DNA of 64,000 bases from Paracoccus sulfuroxidans (GCF_007830335.1 NZ_VLKU01000013.1:49154-113153), one strand, 5' to 3'. Counted from the stretch's first letter, positions 28,326 through 35,349 are shown. Notes: a model not told the origin generated them from the letters alone. Made by a program: numbers and translations.

Positions 28326-29011
28326 CACCCGATCCTCCTGACTTCTTCCATTGCATAGCCGCCCCATTGGGCTGCTGCAGCGCGCATCATCCCCGGATAG
28401 GACCTGCTGCGTAGCCGGGCGCGTTCGGGGCCGGGCGACATGCGGTGGACCCGGTTCCACGCCCTCCACTCGTCGGTCCCGCGTTCCGGCTCGACCAGCT
28501 GATCCGTTGCGGCCAGCGCGGGCAGGCCGCGCAGATACCAGCCTGTCGCCTTGTATTCGGGATGACCGAACCAGTGCGGCTGGACCATATGCGGCGAGGG
28601 GAGGTCAGCAGGCATGCGATCACGCGCCAGATCATTCATTTCCGGGTTCTCGATGGCGACCCGCTCGATCGGTGCCGTCCAGCATGTGGTGAAGATGCTG
28701 ACGCCAAGCTCAAATTCGGTGCGCATGTCCTCCCAGCTGCGGCCCTTGGGCAGCCGCTTTGGGTGCGTCCATTTCCCGGGTCCGCTCATCCAGCGGCGGC
28801 CGGAGCGGCACAGGCGCGTGCAGGGCGGATGCATGACCGCCAGCAAGTCCCACCCCTCCTGCAGGATGCCATTGCGGATATCGCACCGGATATGCCGGTT
28901 GCTGCCATCCTCGGCAGCTTCGATGTCGCAGGACCAGACGTCATGCCCAAATGCAGCGAAGGCGCGCCGCGCGATGCCTGAGGTTTCGCAGCCGATCAGC
29001 ACGCGCATCAT
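28325..29011 (-). CDS. Cytosine-C5-methyltransferase-like phage protein
   Basis: About 228 residues with partial C5-DNA-methyltransferase features: an N-terminal SAM-type strand (VLIGCETSGIARRAF), a DIEAAEDGSNRHIRCDIR segment, the catalytic-loop motif HPPCTRL with a Pro-Pro-Cys near residue 67, and an ENP motif (VAIENPEM) near 118. The large target-recognition region of full enzymes is missing. The start is one of two adjacent ATGs (29011 or 29008). It could be a minimal methyltransferase or a relative that has lost activity. Confidence 0.65.
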   Translation of the reverse strand: MMRVLIGCETSGIARRAFAAFGHDVWSCDIEAAEDGSNRHIRCDIRNGILQEGWDLLAVMHPPCTRLCRSGRRWMSGPGKWTHPKRLPKGRSWEDMRTEFELGVSIFTTCWTAPIERVAIENPEMNDLARDRMPADLPSPHMVQPHWFGHPEYKATGWYLRGLPALAATDQLVEPERGTDEWRAWNRVHRMSPGPERARLRSRSYPGMMRAAAAQWGGYAMEEVRRIG

Positions 29012-29235
29012 GCCATCGCCTCCAGCCGATGGACGCGCGCGGCCATGCTGCGCGGGATCGGCCTGCGCCCGGCTTCCCATTCGCGAATGCGCTTGTAGCC
29101 ATTGGGGCTCATACCCAAGGCGCGGGCGAACTCCCGGCCCGTCAAGCCGAGCTGCTTGCGCATCTTCCACATCTCATGACCTGCCATGCTGGATGACCCG
29201 ACCGGATGGAGGTACGGCGCATCGTTACCCTTCAT
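29008..29235 (-). CDS. Small helix-turn-helix protein
   Basis: A 75-residue putative DNA-binding protein. The segment MRKQLGLTGREFARALGMSPNGYKRIREWEAGRR reads as a Cro/CI-type HTH. ATG 29235 has GGAGGA 7 bases upstream and overlaps the previous gene's stop. It could regulate integrase or excision genes downstream; the target is unknown. Confidence 0.75.
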   Translation of the reverse strand: MKGNDAPYLHPVGSSSMAGHEMWKMRKQLGLTGREFARALGMSPNGYKRIREWEAGRRPIPRSMAARVHRLEAMA

Positions 29236-29489
29236 GCCGCATCCTCCGGGAAGCAGTTCGCGCAGCTGGCGTAGGCGAGAAGCGCCCAATCCTCGGTGCC
29301 ATGACCTTGGCAGAGGCGGCAGGCCGGATCAGGGCCAAAGAACCCGCTGATCTGGCGGATGGCTTCCTCCGCTGTCCGGGCGATCCCCGCTGAGCCCGTT
29401 TCCTCGTGGGTCCAGCTGAAGCGCGCGCCCGGGACATCGTGCTCGTGGATGGTGATCCCGCGATGGGTAATTGAGGCATTGATTTGCAT
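29232..29489 (-). CDS. Phage hypothetical protein with Cys pairs
   Basis: An 85-residue protein beginning MQINASITHRGITIHEHD. The C-terminal half has Cys-x2-Cys (CRLCQG) and later CANC, consistent with a small zinc-binding module. It ends by overlapping the HTH gene (ATGA). The function is unknown. Confidence 0.65.
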   Translation of the reverse strand: MQINASITHRGITIHEHDVPGARFSWTHEETGSAGIARTAEEAIRQISGFFGPDPACRLCQGHGTEDWALLAYASCANCFPEDAA

Positions 29490-29554
29490 CTTTGCTCCGA
29501 GGCTTGTGGCTGGTGCTTGGGATGCTGGCCCACGCGGGGCCAGGCACCGAAGCA

Positions 29555-30526
29555 TCAGTTCGCGCCGATTTCGGGAATACCCATGAGCAGCGGGAGTTCG
29601 GTCGCCTCGCGGGCGTGATCCATCGCTTCGCGCGCCGCGTCGCGCAGCGCAGAGTCCGGGTTGTAGATCGAGACGATGAACTTTACGTCCGAGCCCGCCT
29701 TGCGATAGCGGAACCTGACAGCCAGACGGTAGAGCGCCCCTTCCTCAAAGACCGGAATGGCGATCATGAACAGGTTGGGCAGGGTCAGAGGCGTGCCGTC
29801 CGGACTGCGATGCTCGGTCAGGAACTGCACCTGAGCTTCGCCGGTATCGCGGTTCGTCTTGACCTCGATATGCCCGACTTCGTGGATCTTCAGCTCACGC
29901 GACAGTAAGTTGATCGCGGCATATTGCCCAAACCGCCCTTGGATTTTGGCGGCAATGTCGATCATCCGCTTTTCCCAGATTTCCACCTCGGCGCCGGGCG
30001 ACCCGAGAAGGGCGGGCGTGGGATCAAGGAAGTCCTCGGCATTGGCTTCGATGAATTCGCCAAAGATGTCCTTATCGAGCGCCTTGCCATCGATCTCCAT
30101 CCAGCGCTTCCATTGTTCGGAGACCGGGAAGTCATAGACAGCGCGATGGCGACCATAGTTGGCGGTGGGATCGCCCGCCGTGGCGTCGACGGTCGCGCTG
30201 CCCTCGGCATGGTAATCGATCACGGAAATCAGCTTCGGCGCGGGATGGATCTGGCCAAACAGCACCGTCTCGTGCCCCTTGAAGCGATTGGTCCATGCAA
30301 TCAGGCTTTCAAGATCCGCCAGAATGGCTTTGCCGGTGCGCTGAAGCGGCTTCAACGCCTCGACGACGGCGCGATGCTTGGCGGTCAGATCCTCGACGCG
30401 CAGCCCATCGGGAACGGCGACGATGTAGGGACCGTCAATGCCGGGATCGCAAATGGTTTGCACCTGGGCCAGTCGGGGCATTTCGGCCAGCAGCGTTTCA
30501 GCGATGTTCTTGGGTGTTTCGGACAT
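29555..30526 (-). CDS. DUF2303 (YfdQ-like) phage protein
   Basis: A 323-residue soluble protein resembling DUF2303, a family found in early operons of temperate phages. Recognisable parts are the PIYVAVPDG-like opening, the YDFPVSEQWKRWMEIDGKAL segment near residue 135 and the C-terminal RLAVRFRYRK region. ATG 30526 is preferred (GGAG site); an ATG four codons upstream overlaps the previous stop. The function is unknown, but its position with recombination-type genes is conserved. Confidence 0.75.
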   Translation of the reverse strand: MSETPKNIAETLLAEMPRLAQVQTICDPGIDGPYIVAVPDGLRVEDLTAKHRAVVEALKPLQRTGKAILADLESLIAWTNRFKGHETVLFGQIHPAPKLISVIDYHAEGSATVDATAGDPTANYGRHRAVYDFPVSEQWKRWMEIDGKALDKDIFGEFIEANAEDFLDPTPALLGSPGAEVEIWEKRMIDIAAKIQGRFGQYAAINLLSRELKIHEVGHIEVKTNRDTGEAQVQFLTEHRSPDGTPLTLPNLFMIAIPVFEEGALYRLAVRFRYRKAGSDVKFIVSIYNPDSALRDAAREAMDHAREATELPLLMGIPEIGAN

Positions 30527-30537
30527 AGAGTGCTCCA

Positions 30538-30906
30538 TCAGTCTGCAGCGCGCAGTTCGCGGCGCCCGCCGCCTGCGTCACGAATTTCCATGCGCGATTG
30601 CGCGGGGTTATGGGTGGTGATGCCGCCGTCTCCGGTCATCCAGGCGACGGCTTTGCGCTTGGGCGGCTTGGGTCCGACGATCTTGTCGTCGATCACCATC
30701 TCGGTGGCGCCGAACGGATCGACCTTGACGTCGATGGTCAGGGTGATCTTGCCTTTGGCGGTGGTCGAATACTGTTGCGCGAAGCTGCGCATTTCGACGT
30801 TGTTGGCCTCGATCCGAGACAGGAGATCCGGAAGATAGTCCCCGGCATCGGCCAGCGACAGCATCTGATCGAGGCTGCGCATTTGCGGGTTGGGCGTGTC
30901 CATCAT
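30538..30906 (-). CDS. Phage early protein of unknown function
   Basis: About 122 residues. The middle part (GKITLTIDVKVDPFGATEMVIDDKIVGPKPP) is beta-rich, the end is Arg/Glu-rich. It starts at overlapping ATGs 30906/30903 right at the stop of the Acb2-like gene, so the two are coupled. This small protein is often seen next to DUF2303 genes in alphaproteobacterial prophages; no function is known to me. Confidence 0.7.
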   Translation of the reverse strand: MMDTPNPQMRSLDQMLSLADAGDYLPDLLSRIEANNVEMRSFAQQYSTTAKGKITLTIDVKVDPFGATEMVIDDKIVGPKPPKRKAVAWMTGDGGITTHNPAQSRMEIRDAGGGRRELRAAD

Positions 30907-31106
30907 CAGGCCTCGTCGTCCTGTTCGATGCGCGCACGCACGAAGCAATCCTTGGCCTCGATCAGTTTGCGCATGCCTGCGGTCTTCTCCGGCCCCTCGC
31001 TGAGCGCCATGTCGAGTTCATGCGCCAGTGCACGGATCGGCTGCACGACGGCACCCAGATGCGGTGGCAGGTGATCATGGCGAAGCCACTTCTGAAGGCG
31101 GTTCAT
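30906..31106 (-). CDS. Acb2/Tad1-like small helical protein (candidate anti-CBASS sponge)
   Basis: A 66-residue, largely helical protein. The second half (ALAHELDMALSEGPEKTAGMRK then LIEAKDCFVRAR) follows the pattern helix, Pro/Gly-Glu-Lys turn, helix with A-x-x-K-L-x-E-A that I associate with the Acb2/Tad1 hairpin family, whose members bind cyclic oligonucleotides and block CBASS or Thoeris signalling. It sits in the leftward early operon, where lambdoid phages keep anti-host genes. The match is by eye only, so the function is inferred. Confidence 0.55.
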   Translation of the reverse strand: MNRLQKWLRHDHLPPHLGAVVQPIRALAHELDMALSEGPEKTAGMRKLIEAKDCFVRARIEQDDEA

Positions 31107-31160
31107 CGGCTGTTCCTGTTGCTGATTGCCCGGAGCCGCCGGGCGCGGATCTGAGAAAAT

Positions 31161-31188
31161 GCCCCCGGCCCGAGCAGAAGCCGGGGGC
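31161..31188 (-). terminator. Intrinsic terminator inside the leftward early operon
   Basis: Arms GCCCCCGGC (31161-31169) and GCCGGGGGC (31180-31188) form a 9-bp stem with a 10-base loop. Read leftward the hairpin is followed by ATTTTCT (to 31154). It lies between the first two genes and the rest of the operon, where an antitermination or attenuation step could act. Confidence 0.7.
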
Positions 31189-31197
31189 CAGTGCGGC

Positions 31198-31443
31198 TCA
31201 GCGGGACAGGCGCGTCGTACTGAGCGCTTTTGCGTTTGGGTTTTGTGCCTGCGAAATTTGTGGCCGGGTCCGGGCCGCTGCTGTCACCGCGCGAATGTCA
31301 CTGGCGAGGCTGGAGTTGCCGATCTGGGGCACCTCGGCCAGCACCCGGCGCAGCAGGGCATGCATGGTCAGATTTTCTTGCATCAGCGTCGGCAGCTGTG
31401 CGGTGAAATCCTGACCCATCAGGTTGATCGGCGACGGTTTCAT
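31198..31443 (-). CDS. Phage early hypothetical protein
   Basis: An 81-residue protein (MKPSPINLMGQ...) with no recognisable domain; the centre is helical and the tail basic. The ATG overlaps the stop of the preceding membrane-protein gene by 4 bp. The internal terminator at 31161-31188 lies directly after its stop. Confidence 0.65.
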   Translation of the reverse strand: MKPSPINLMGQDFTAQLPTLMQENLTMHALLRRVLAEVPQIGNSSLASDIRAVTAAARTRPQISQAQNPNAKALSTTRLSR

Positions 31444-31679
31444 GGTGCGGCGCGCTCTGAAATGGCGACCCAGCCGCCGTCCCGCGCTTGCGCGGCCGTG
31501 GGGACGACGAAATCGCGGACCTCAGACCAGCTCAACGTTGCAGACAGGATGTGCCAGATCACCAGCAGCAGGATCGCAGCGGCAATGGCCGAGATGGCCA
31601 GCAGCGCGGCCCCCATGATGTTGATCAGCAGGCGCGGGCTGGCGGAGGGCGCTGCGGTGACGGTGAGGGCAGGGTGCAT
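31440..31679 (-). CDS. Small phage membrane protein, first gene of the leftward operon
   Basis: A 79-residue protein with one long hydrophobic segment (LLINIMGAALLAISAIAAAILLLVIWHIL). ATG 31679 has GGAG 7 bases upstream. As the first gene after the operator pair 31718-31762 it should be tightly repressed in the lysogen. The role is unknown. Confidence 0.7.
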   Translation of the reverse strand: MHPALTVTAAPSASPRLLINIMGAALLAISAIAAAILLLVIWHILSATLSWSEVRDFVVPTAAQARDGGWVAISERAAP

Positions 31680-31717
31680 GTGCGGGCTCCATCCGGGGTG
31701 GGATGGGATCACCCTAC

Positions 31718-31733
31718 TGGGGGAAATCCCCCA
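31718..31733. promoter_or_regulatory. Phage repressor operator, leftward control region (1)
   Basis: TGGGGGAAATCCCCCA, a near-perfect palindrome 39 bp upstream of the leftward operon's first ATG. It shares the GGGG-AAA-CCCC pattern with four other sites around the immunity genes. Confidence 0.75.
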
Positions 31734-31746
31734 TGTAAATACAGAA

Positions 31747-31762
31747 AGGGGGAATTCCCCCA
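31747..31762. promoter_or_regulatory. Phage repressor operator, leftward control region (2)
   Basis: AGGGGGAATTCCCCCA, containing the perfect 14-bp palindrome GGGGGAATTCCCCC. It lies 29 bp (start to start) from the previous site, close to three helical turns, so bound repressors could cooperate. Confidence 0.75.
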
Positions 31763-31841
31763 GTGTAAGCGATTCGTCTTTCCTATTCCCTGTTCTGAGA
31801 TCCGCGCCTCACCGCCTTTGTGCCGGGTCCTGAAAGTAAGA

Positions 31842-31863
31842 GGCCCGCCACTTAGGGCGGGCC
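31842..31863 (-). terminator. Terminator after the repressor-TagO transcription unit
   Basis: Arms GGCCCGCC and GGCGGGCC make an 8-bp stem with a 6-base loop, followed leftward by a T-containing tract (TCTTACTTTC). It separates the lysogenic transcript (repressor plus TagO-like gene) from the leftward early promoter region. Confidence 0.6.
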
Positions 31864-31950
31864 GGCAGGACCTTTTCGACTGTTTTGCTATGCAGAAAGT
31901 CTATTGCTCCAGAGGGGTGGGTGTCTCCATGAGCCACTCCACCATCTCAA

Positions 31951-32544
31951 TCACCATCCGCACGCCTCTCGCAGGGGCTTCGATGCTTCTTCAATGCCAG
32001 AGACGTTGAATGTCATCTCCACGGGGGATTCAGAAAAGGGGGTTGCGCGAACATATAGACTTGAGGCCCCGTACATATCCTTGATGAATGGGATCGATTT
32101 TCCGCCGTTCCATAGCCCGAGGGCCATGTTGTCTGTGGACTCGTCCATATTCACCCTTTTTGCGGCCCTGTCGTCGACTCGGTAGTCAACCCGGCCTCGT
32201 CCCTGCAGGTCTGCCATAAAGTTGCCCGCCCATAGGATATAAAGTGCAGTCGTGTTCTCTTTGCACCTGATCAGGAGAGATCCCTTTTCGGATCCTCCAA
32301 ACCGCTTCCGGACAGGCTCGTTGCTTTCGAGCGCCATCGTGACTTGCGTTGTGTCGTCAAGCTTCGATTTATCGATCTCAACCTTCCACTCGCTCTCGGT
32401 CTCTACCGTTTCCGATGCCCTATAGGATTGATCAAAACAATTAAGCCGATCATCCGGATCAGTGATTTTGACGCATTCTTCCTGCGCTGCAGCCGTTCCC
32501 GCCGCTGCAATAAGAAAGCCAGCCGTAAGCACCGCTTTGCACAT
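31951..32544 (-). CDS. Secreted TagO/VasI-like protein, downstream of the repressor
   Basis: A 197-residue protein with a signal peptide (MCKAVLTAGFLIAAAGTAAA) and two early Cys residues (C24, C36). The body matches my memory of the TagO/VasI family of type VI-associated periplasmic proteins: WKVEIDKSKLDDTTQVTMAL, SLLIRCKENTTALYILWAG, VDYRVDD, the STDNMAL region, then ATPFSESPVEMTFNVSGIEEA and a C-terminal CGW. ATG 32544 has AGGAG at good spacing. It is low in GC and co-oriented with the repressor, 112 bp downstream, so it is probably expressed in the lysogen. No other T6SS gene is present. Confidence 0.75.
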   Translation of the reverse strand: MCKAVLTAGFLIAAAGTAAAQEECVKITDPDDRLNCFDQSYRASETVETESEWKVEIDKSKLDDTTQVTMALESNEPVRKRFGGSEKGSLLIRCKENTTALYILWAGNFMADLQGRGRVDYRVDDRAAKRVNMDESTDNMALGLWNGGKSIPFIKDMYGASSLYVRATPFSESPVEMTFNVSGIEEASKPLREACGW

Positions 32545-32656
32545 ATTAAGCTCCTGCAAAATTTGAACTTTACTACTGTCAGAACCAACTTTCCGATACA
32601 ATATATACGCCTAATCCCCGCACACTATCGGGAACCTTCTTCTTGCGGGCACGACT

Positions 32657-33328
32657 TCAAATCCTCTCCACCATCTCAGCAGGAAGCACCATCATCACCC
32701 GAGCGGCCCATTTGATCCGCACATTATGGCGGGTCTCAGCGTCAGGGTTCAGGCTGATCAGGTGGAACAGTCCCGGCTCCGCGCCGCGCTTGACCTGTTT
32801 GACCCAAGCCATGCCGTCAGCATCTTCGACGATGCATGGGCGACCGATATCCTCGTCGGGGATGCCGTCATGAGTATGTCGAGCAAAGAAGAGGATGTCC
32901 CCAGGCTGATACATCGGCGCCATCGAATCGCCCTCCACCTCGACGGCGCCAAAGTCGCGGGCCGTGCCATTCCGAAGCAATTGCGCTGGTGCTGCGACCT
33001 GAAATAGGCCGCCATCCGCAGTGTGATCAACAAGGGGCACCTGCGCGCCGGCACCAACTCGGCCTGCAATGCTTATCGATTGGGGCGGATGGAATTTGGT
33101 GATTTGGCCCGAAAGTCCGATCTCAATTATTTCATCTACAGATCTCGATAGCTCGCGTGCGATTGCGTACGCATTGCTAACCTTAGGGGCGGATGCGTAG
33201 CGAAACAGGTCTCGTATGCCAGACTCACCCATGCCAGCTGCAATCGACAGGGGTTTCATCTTGTGACCCTCAGATTCAAGAATAATTTTTAAGCCGCGCG
33301 CAAAGGCATCTAGATGTTCTTTAGGCAT
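32657..33328 (-). CDS. Phage immunity repressor, LexA/S24 type
   Basis: CI-like repressor of 223 residues. The N-terminal ~70 residues form an HTH (SIAAGMGESGIRDLFRYASAPKVSNAYAIAREL). The C-terminal S24 domain has catalytic Ser135 (EGDSM) and Lys177 (WVKQV), and a candidate cleavage loop AGRVGAGAQ near 89-96, so RecA-stimulated self-cleavage is expected. The start ATG is separated by a single base from an operator, implying tight autoregulation and little or no 5' leader. Confidence 0.9.
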   Translation of the reverse strand: MPKEHLDAFARGLKIILESEGHKMKPLSIAAGMGESGIRDLFRYASAPKVSNAYAIARELSRSVDEIIEIGLSGQITKFHPPQSISIAGRVGAGAQVPLVDHTADGGLFQVAAPAQLLRNGTARDFGAVEVEGDSMAPMYQPGDILFFARHTHDGIPDEDIGRPCIVEDADGMAWVKQVKRGAEPGLFHLISLNPDAETRHNVRIKWAARVMMVLPAEMVERI

Positions 33329-33329
33329 G

Positions 33330-33345
33330 TGGGGAAACTACCCCA
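33330..33345. promoter_or_regulatory. Phage repressor operator, immunity region (1)
   Basis: TGGGGAAACTACCCCA, flanked to the 18-bp inverted repeat GTGGGGAAACTACCCCAC. It directly abuts the repressor start codon at 33328. Confidence 0.75.
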
Positions 33346-33364
33346 CTTTCCTGCACGCGACTAT

Positions 33365-33380
33365 CGGGGTGTTTCCCCTT
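33365..33380. promoter_or_regulatory. Phage repressor operator, immunity region (2)
   Basis: CGGGGTGTTTCCCCTT; on the minus strand this reads AAGGGGAAACACCCCG, so it is in inverse orientation to its neighbours. Its right end overlaps the -35 element of the rightward promoter. Confidence 0.75.
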
Positions 33381-33408
33381 GACGAGATGGGGAAACACCC
33401 CCATTAAT
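33379..33408 (+). promoter_or_regulatory. Rightward early promoter (Cro-side), probably leaderless
   Basis: TTGACG at 33379-33384, an 18-bp spacer and ATTAAT at 33403-33408. The predicted transcript start is at or next to the ATG of the Cro-like gene at 33414, and no Shine-Dalgarno sequence precedes that ATG. An operator fills the spacer. Confidence 0.6.
33388..33403. promoter_or_regulatory. Phage repressor operator, immunity region (3)
   Basis: TGGGGAAACACCCCCA between the -35 and -10 elements of the rightward promoter, so binding would block RNA polymerase. Confidence 0.75.
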
Positions 33409-33413
33409 GCCGT

Positions 33414-33623
33414 ATGGAACAGTTCGTCGCTGAAATCGAAGCCTATTGCACGGCACGCGGCATCTCTCCGCAGAACCTTCTGCGCAGGGCCATCAATGCG
33501 CCGTGGGGCCAATGGCAAAAATGGAAGGATGGTAAGTCCAGCCCGACCATGCTGATTGCTGACAAATTGCGGCAGCACATGCGCACGAGCGCCTGCGTCG
33601 AAACTCCCGAGGACGCAGCATGA
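33414..33623 (+). CDS. Cro-like small regulator
   Basis: A 69-residue putative HTH protein (YCTARGISPQNLLRRAINAP... WQKWKDGKSSPTMLIADKLRQHM), divergent from the repressor across the operator cluster, the position of cro. The start codon lies 5 bases after the predicted -10 element, so the mRNA may be leaderless. Confidence 0.75.
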   Translation: MEQFVAEIEAYCTARGISPQNLLRRAINAPWGQWQKWKDGKSSPTMLIADKLRQHMRTSACVETPEDAA

Positions 33624-33973
33624 GCCTTCGCCCCGCTGCGTCTTCTTCTCGCTCTGATGATCGTCCTTCCACACGAGGACACAACAGCACGGGATCATCT
33701 GAAATGTCTTTCCGAAAATGCGGGGGCGAGGAGGCGGAGCGCGCCTGGTTCGCGGGCCTGCTGTGGCGGGCCTTCCCAGACGCGCGCTCAGAGAATGAAC
33801 TGGCCGAGCTGGCGGCCGATGTCCTGACCTCGGACAGCCGCCCGGTCACATCGCGCACGGTGCGCAACTGGCTGCGGCGCGAGAACGCCCCTCATTTTCG
33901 CTATGTGCTGAAGGTCATTGCTTTGGTCGGTGCGGAGACCGTGTTCCAGATCATCGATCCGGAGGTGCACTGA
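33620..33973 (+). CDS. Phage HTH-type early protein
   Basis: A 117-residue protein. The first ~30 residues are Ser/Arg-rich; the rest (AWFAGLLWRAFPDARSENELAELAADVL... SRTVRNWLRRENAPHF) looks like a DNA-binding domain with a recognition helix at TSRTVRNWLRR. ATG 33620 overlaps the Cro-like gene stop and has GAGG 7 bases upstream; an internal ATG at 33704 is possible. Confidence 0.7.
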   Translation: MSLRPAASSSRSDDRPSTRGHNSTGSSEMSFRKCGGEEAERAWFAGLLWRAFPDARSENELAELAADVLTSDSRPVTSRTVRNWLRRENAPHFRYVLKVIALVGAETVFQIIDPEVH

Positions 33974-34125
33974 TGCGGCTGCTGTGGCGCATGGCGCAAC
34001 GCTATTACGACGCCCGCCACCGGCGGGCGATGCGGCTGGCGGAACAATCCGCCGCCGATGCCGACTGGTTCAAATCGCAGTCGGAAAGGTTTTTCCAACG
34101 GATCAAGGGGGCGCGCAAACTATGA
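33973..34125 (+). CDS. Very small basic phage protein (50 aa)
   Basis: Begins MRLLWRMAQRYYDARHRRAM and ends IKGARKL. The ATG overlaps the previous stop (TGATG) and its own stop overlaps the next ATG, so it is tightly packed in the early operon and likely translated. It is very Arg/Lys-rich. The function is unknown. Confidence 0.6.
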   Translation: MRLLWRMAQRYYDARHRRAMRLAEQSAADADWFKSQSERFFQRIKGARKL

Positions 34126-34592
34126 GCCGCAAGACCGTTCTGGAGGCCCATGGCTTCAGCTCGCCCACCGAGGCAGCCCGCGCTTTGGGCGTTTCCACCC
34201 ACGTGCTTTATAAGCACATCGACCAGTTCGGGAGCCTCGATCGGGTTGGTGTGAAGCAGTCAGTCGTGGCCGAGAACGCGAGGTCCATTGATCTGCCTGA
34301 TGGCACGCGGGTTGCTTCAATTACTGAGGCATCCCGCCTTCTTGGTTGCACTGATCACAAGATCCACATCCACCTGAAACGGTACGGACACCTGCGCTTT
34401 CTTGTTCAGGGCGAACCCAGCATGCCCGATCTGGGCGCAATCGCGGATCTGGCGGATGAGCCCGCGCCCACGGGGCCGGTGCTGAAACCCGTCACATCAT
34501 ATTCCGCGACTCGACGGCGCGAAGTGGATGTTGAGGCTGTGATCGAGACCTTTCGCCAGTGCCGCGACCAGTATCTGGAGGCGATGGCATGA
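34122..34592 (+). CDS. Phage early regulator with two HTH-like repeats
   Basis: A 156-residue protein. Two similar segments, TEAARALGVSTHVLYKHIDQFG and TEASRLLGCTDHKIHIHLKRYG, look like tandem HTH units, which suggests binding to a repeated DNA site. The C-terminal third is Pro-rich then acidic-helical. ATG 34122 overlaps the preceding stop. Its target is unknown; the phased repeats at 36909 are one candidate. Confidence 0.65.
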   Translation: MSRKTVLEAHGFSSPTEAARALGVSTHVLYKHIDQFGSLDRVGVKQSVVAENARSIDLPDGTRVASITEASRLLGCTDHKIHIHLKRYGHLRFLVQGEPSMPDLGAIADLADEPAPTGPVLKPVTSYSATRRREVDVEAVIETFRQCRDQYLEAMA

Positions 34593-34813
34593 TGCGTAGC
34601 GGTGATCACGCGGCGCGTCAGCAGGATGAGCGCGATCTGTCAATTCTTCGCCGCGCCTGCGCGGGCGAGAAATATTCTGACATCAGTCGGGGTCATGGCA
34701 TGGCCACGACCTTTGCCCGAGTGGTCGTGGCGCGCATTCGTGATGCCGATCTGCGCGAGAGCGGTGAGCCGCAAAGCATGGTGCTGGCGGGCTATCCCGG
34801 TGCGAGGTCGTGA
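34589..34813 (+). CDS. Small phage HTH-like protein
   Basis: A 74-residue protein (ERDLSILRRACAGEKYSDISRGHGMATTFARVVVARIRDAD) with the spacing of an HTH of sigma- or GcrA-like form. Two consecutive ATGs (34589, 34592) are possible starts, both overlapping the upstream stop. Confidence 0.6.
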   Translation: MMRSGDHAARQQDERDLSILRRACAGEKYSDISRGHGMATTFARVVVARIRDADLRESGEPQSMVLAGYPGARS

Positions 34814-35349
34814 TGGGCAAGCGCTCCAGTTTTGAACGCCGCCCGCGTGACTTCTATCCGACACCCCGCGCCGCCTGTGCGCCGTTGCTGCCGCATCTGC
34901 CCTATGGCGCGATGTTCATCGAACCCTGCGCGGGCGACATGGCGCTGGTCCATGGTTTGGAGGCCGGGGGAATGTCCTGCCAGTGGGCAGGCGACATCGA
35001 GCCCCGGCACCCAGATGTCCAGCGCTTTGATGCGCTGGAGGAAGATCTCGGGATGATGTTGGATTCCGCCGATTACATCATCACCAATCCGCCTTGGGCG
35101 CGCGAGATCCTTCACCCGATGATCCGCACCTTCTCGGCCCTTCGCCCGACATGGTTGCTCTTTGATGCGGACTGGGCGCACACGCGGCAGTCAGCCGCGT
35201 ATATGCCGTTGTGTCGTGCCATCGTTTCGGTCGGCAGGGTGAAGTGGTTTCCCGACAGTACAATGACCGGCAAAGACAACTGCTGCTGGTATCTCTTCGA
35301 CGCGACCGAGCGCGGGGCGGCCCAGTTCTTCGGGAGGGTTGCCGCATGA
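34813..35349 (+). CDS. Phage SAM-dependent DNA methyltransferase-like protein
   Basis: A 178-residue protein with class I methyltransferase features: RDFYPTPRAACAPLL, an FIEPCAGDMALVHGLE SAM-binding strand near residue 37, and the NPPW catalytic motif near 94, typical of amino (N6-A or N4-C) methyltransferases. The start is ATG 34813 or the GTG three bases upstream. No cognate endonuclease is nearby, so it is likely protective or regulatory. Confidence 0.75.
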   Translation: MGKRSSFERRPRDFYPTPRAACAPLLPHLPYGAMFIEPCAGDMALVHGLEAGGMSCQWAGDIEPRHPDVQRFDALEEDLGMMLDSADYIITNPPWAREILHPMIRTFSALRPTWLLFDADWAHTRQSAAYMPLCRAIVSVGRVKWFPDSTMTGKDNCCWYLFDATERGAAQFFGRVAA

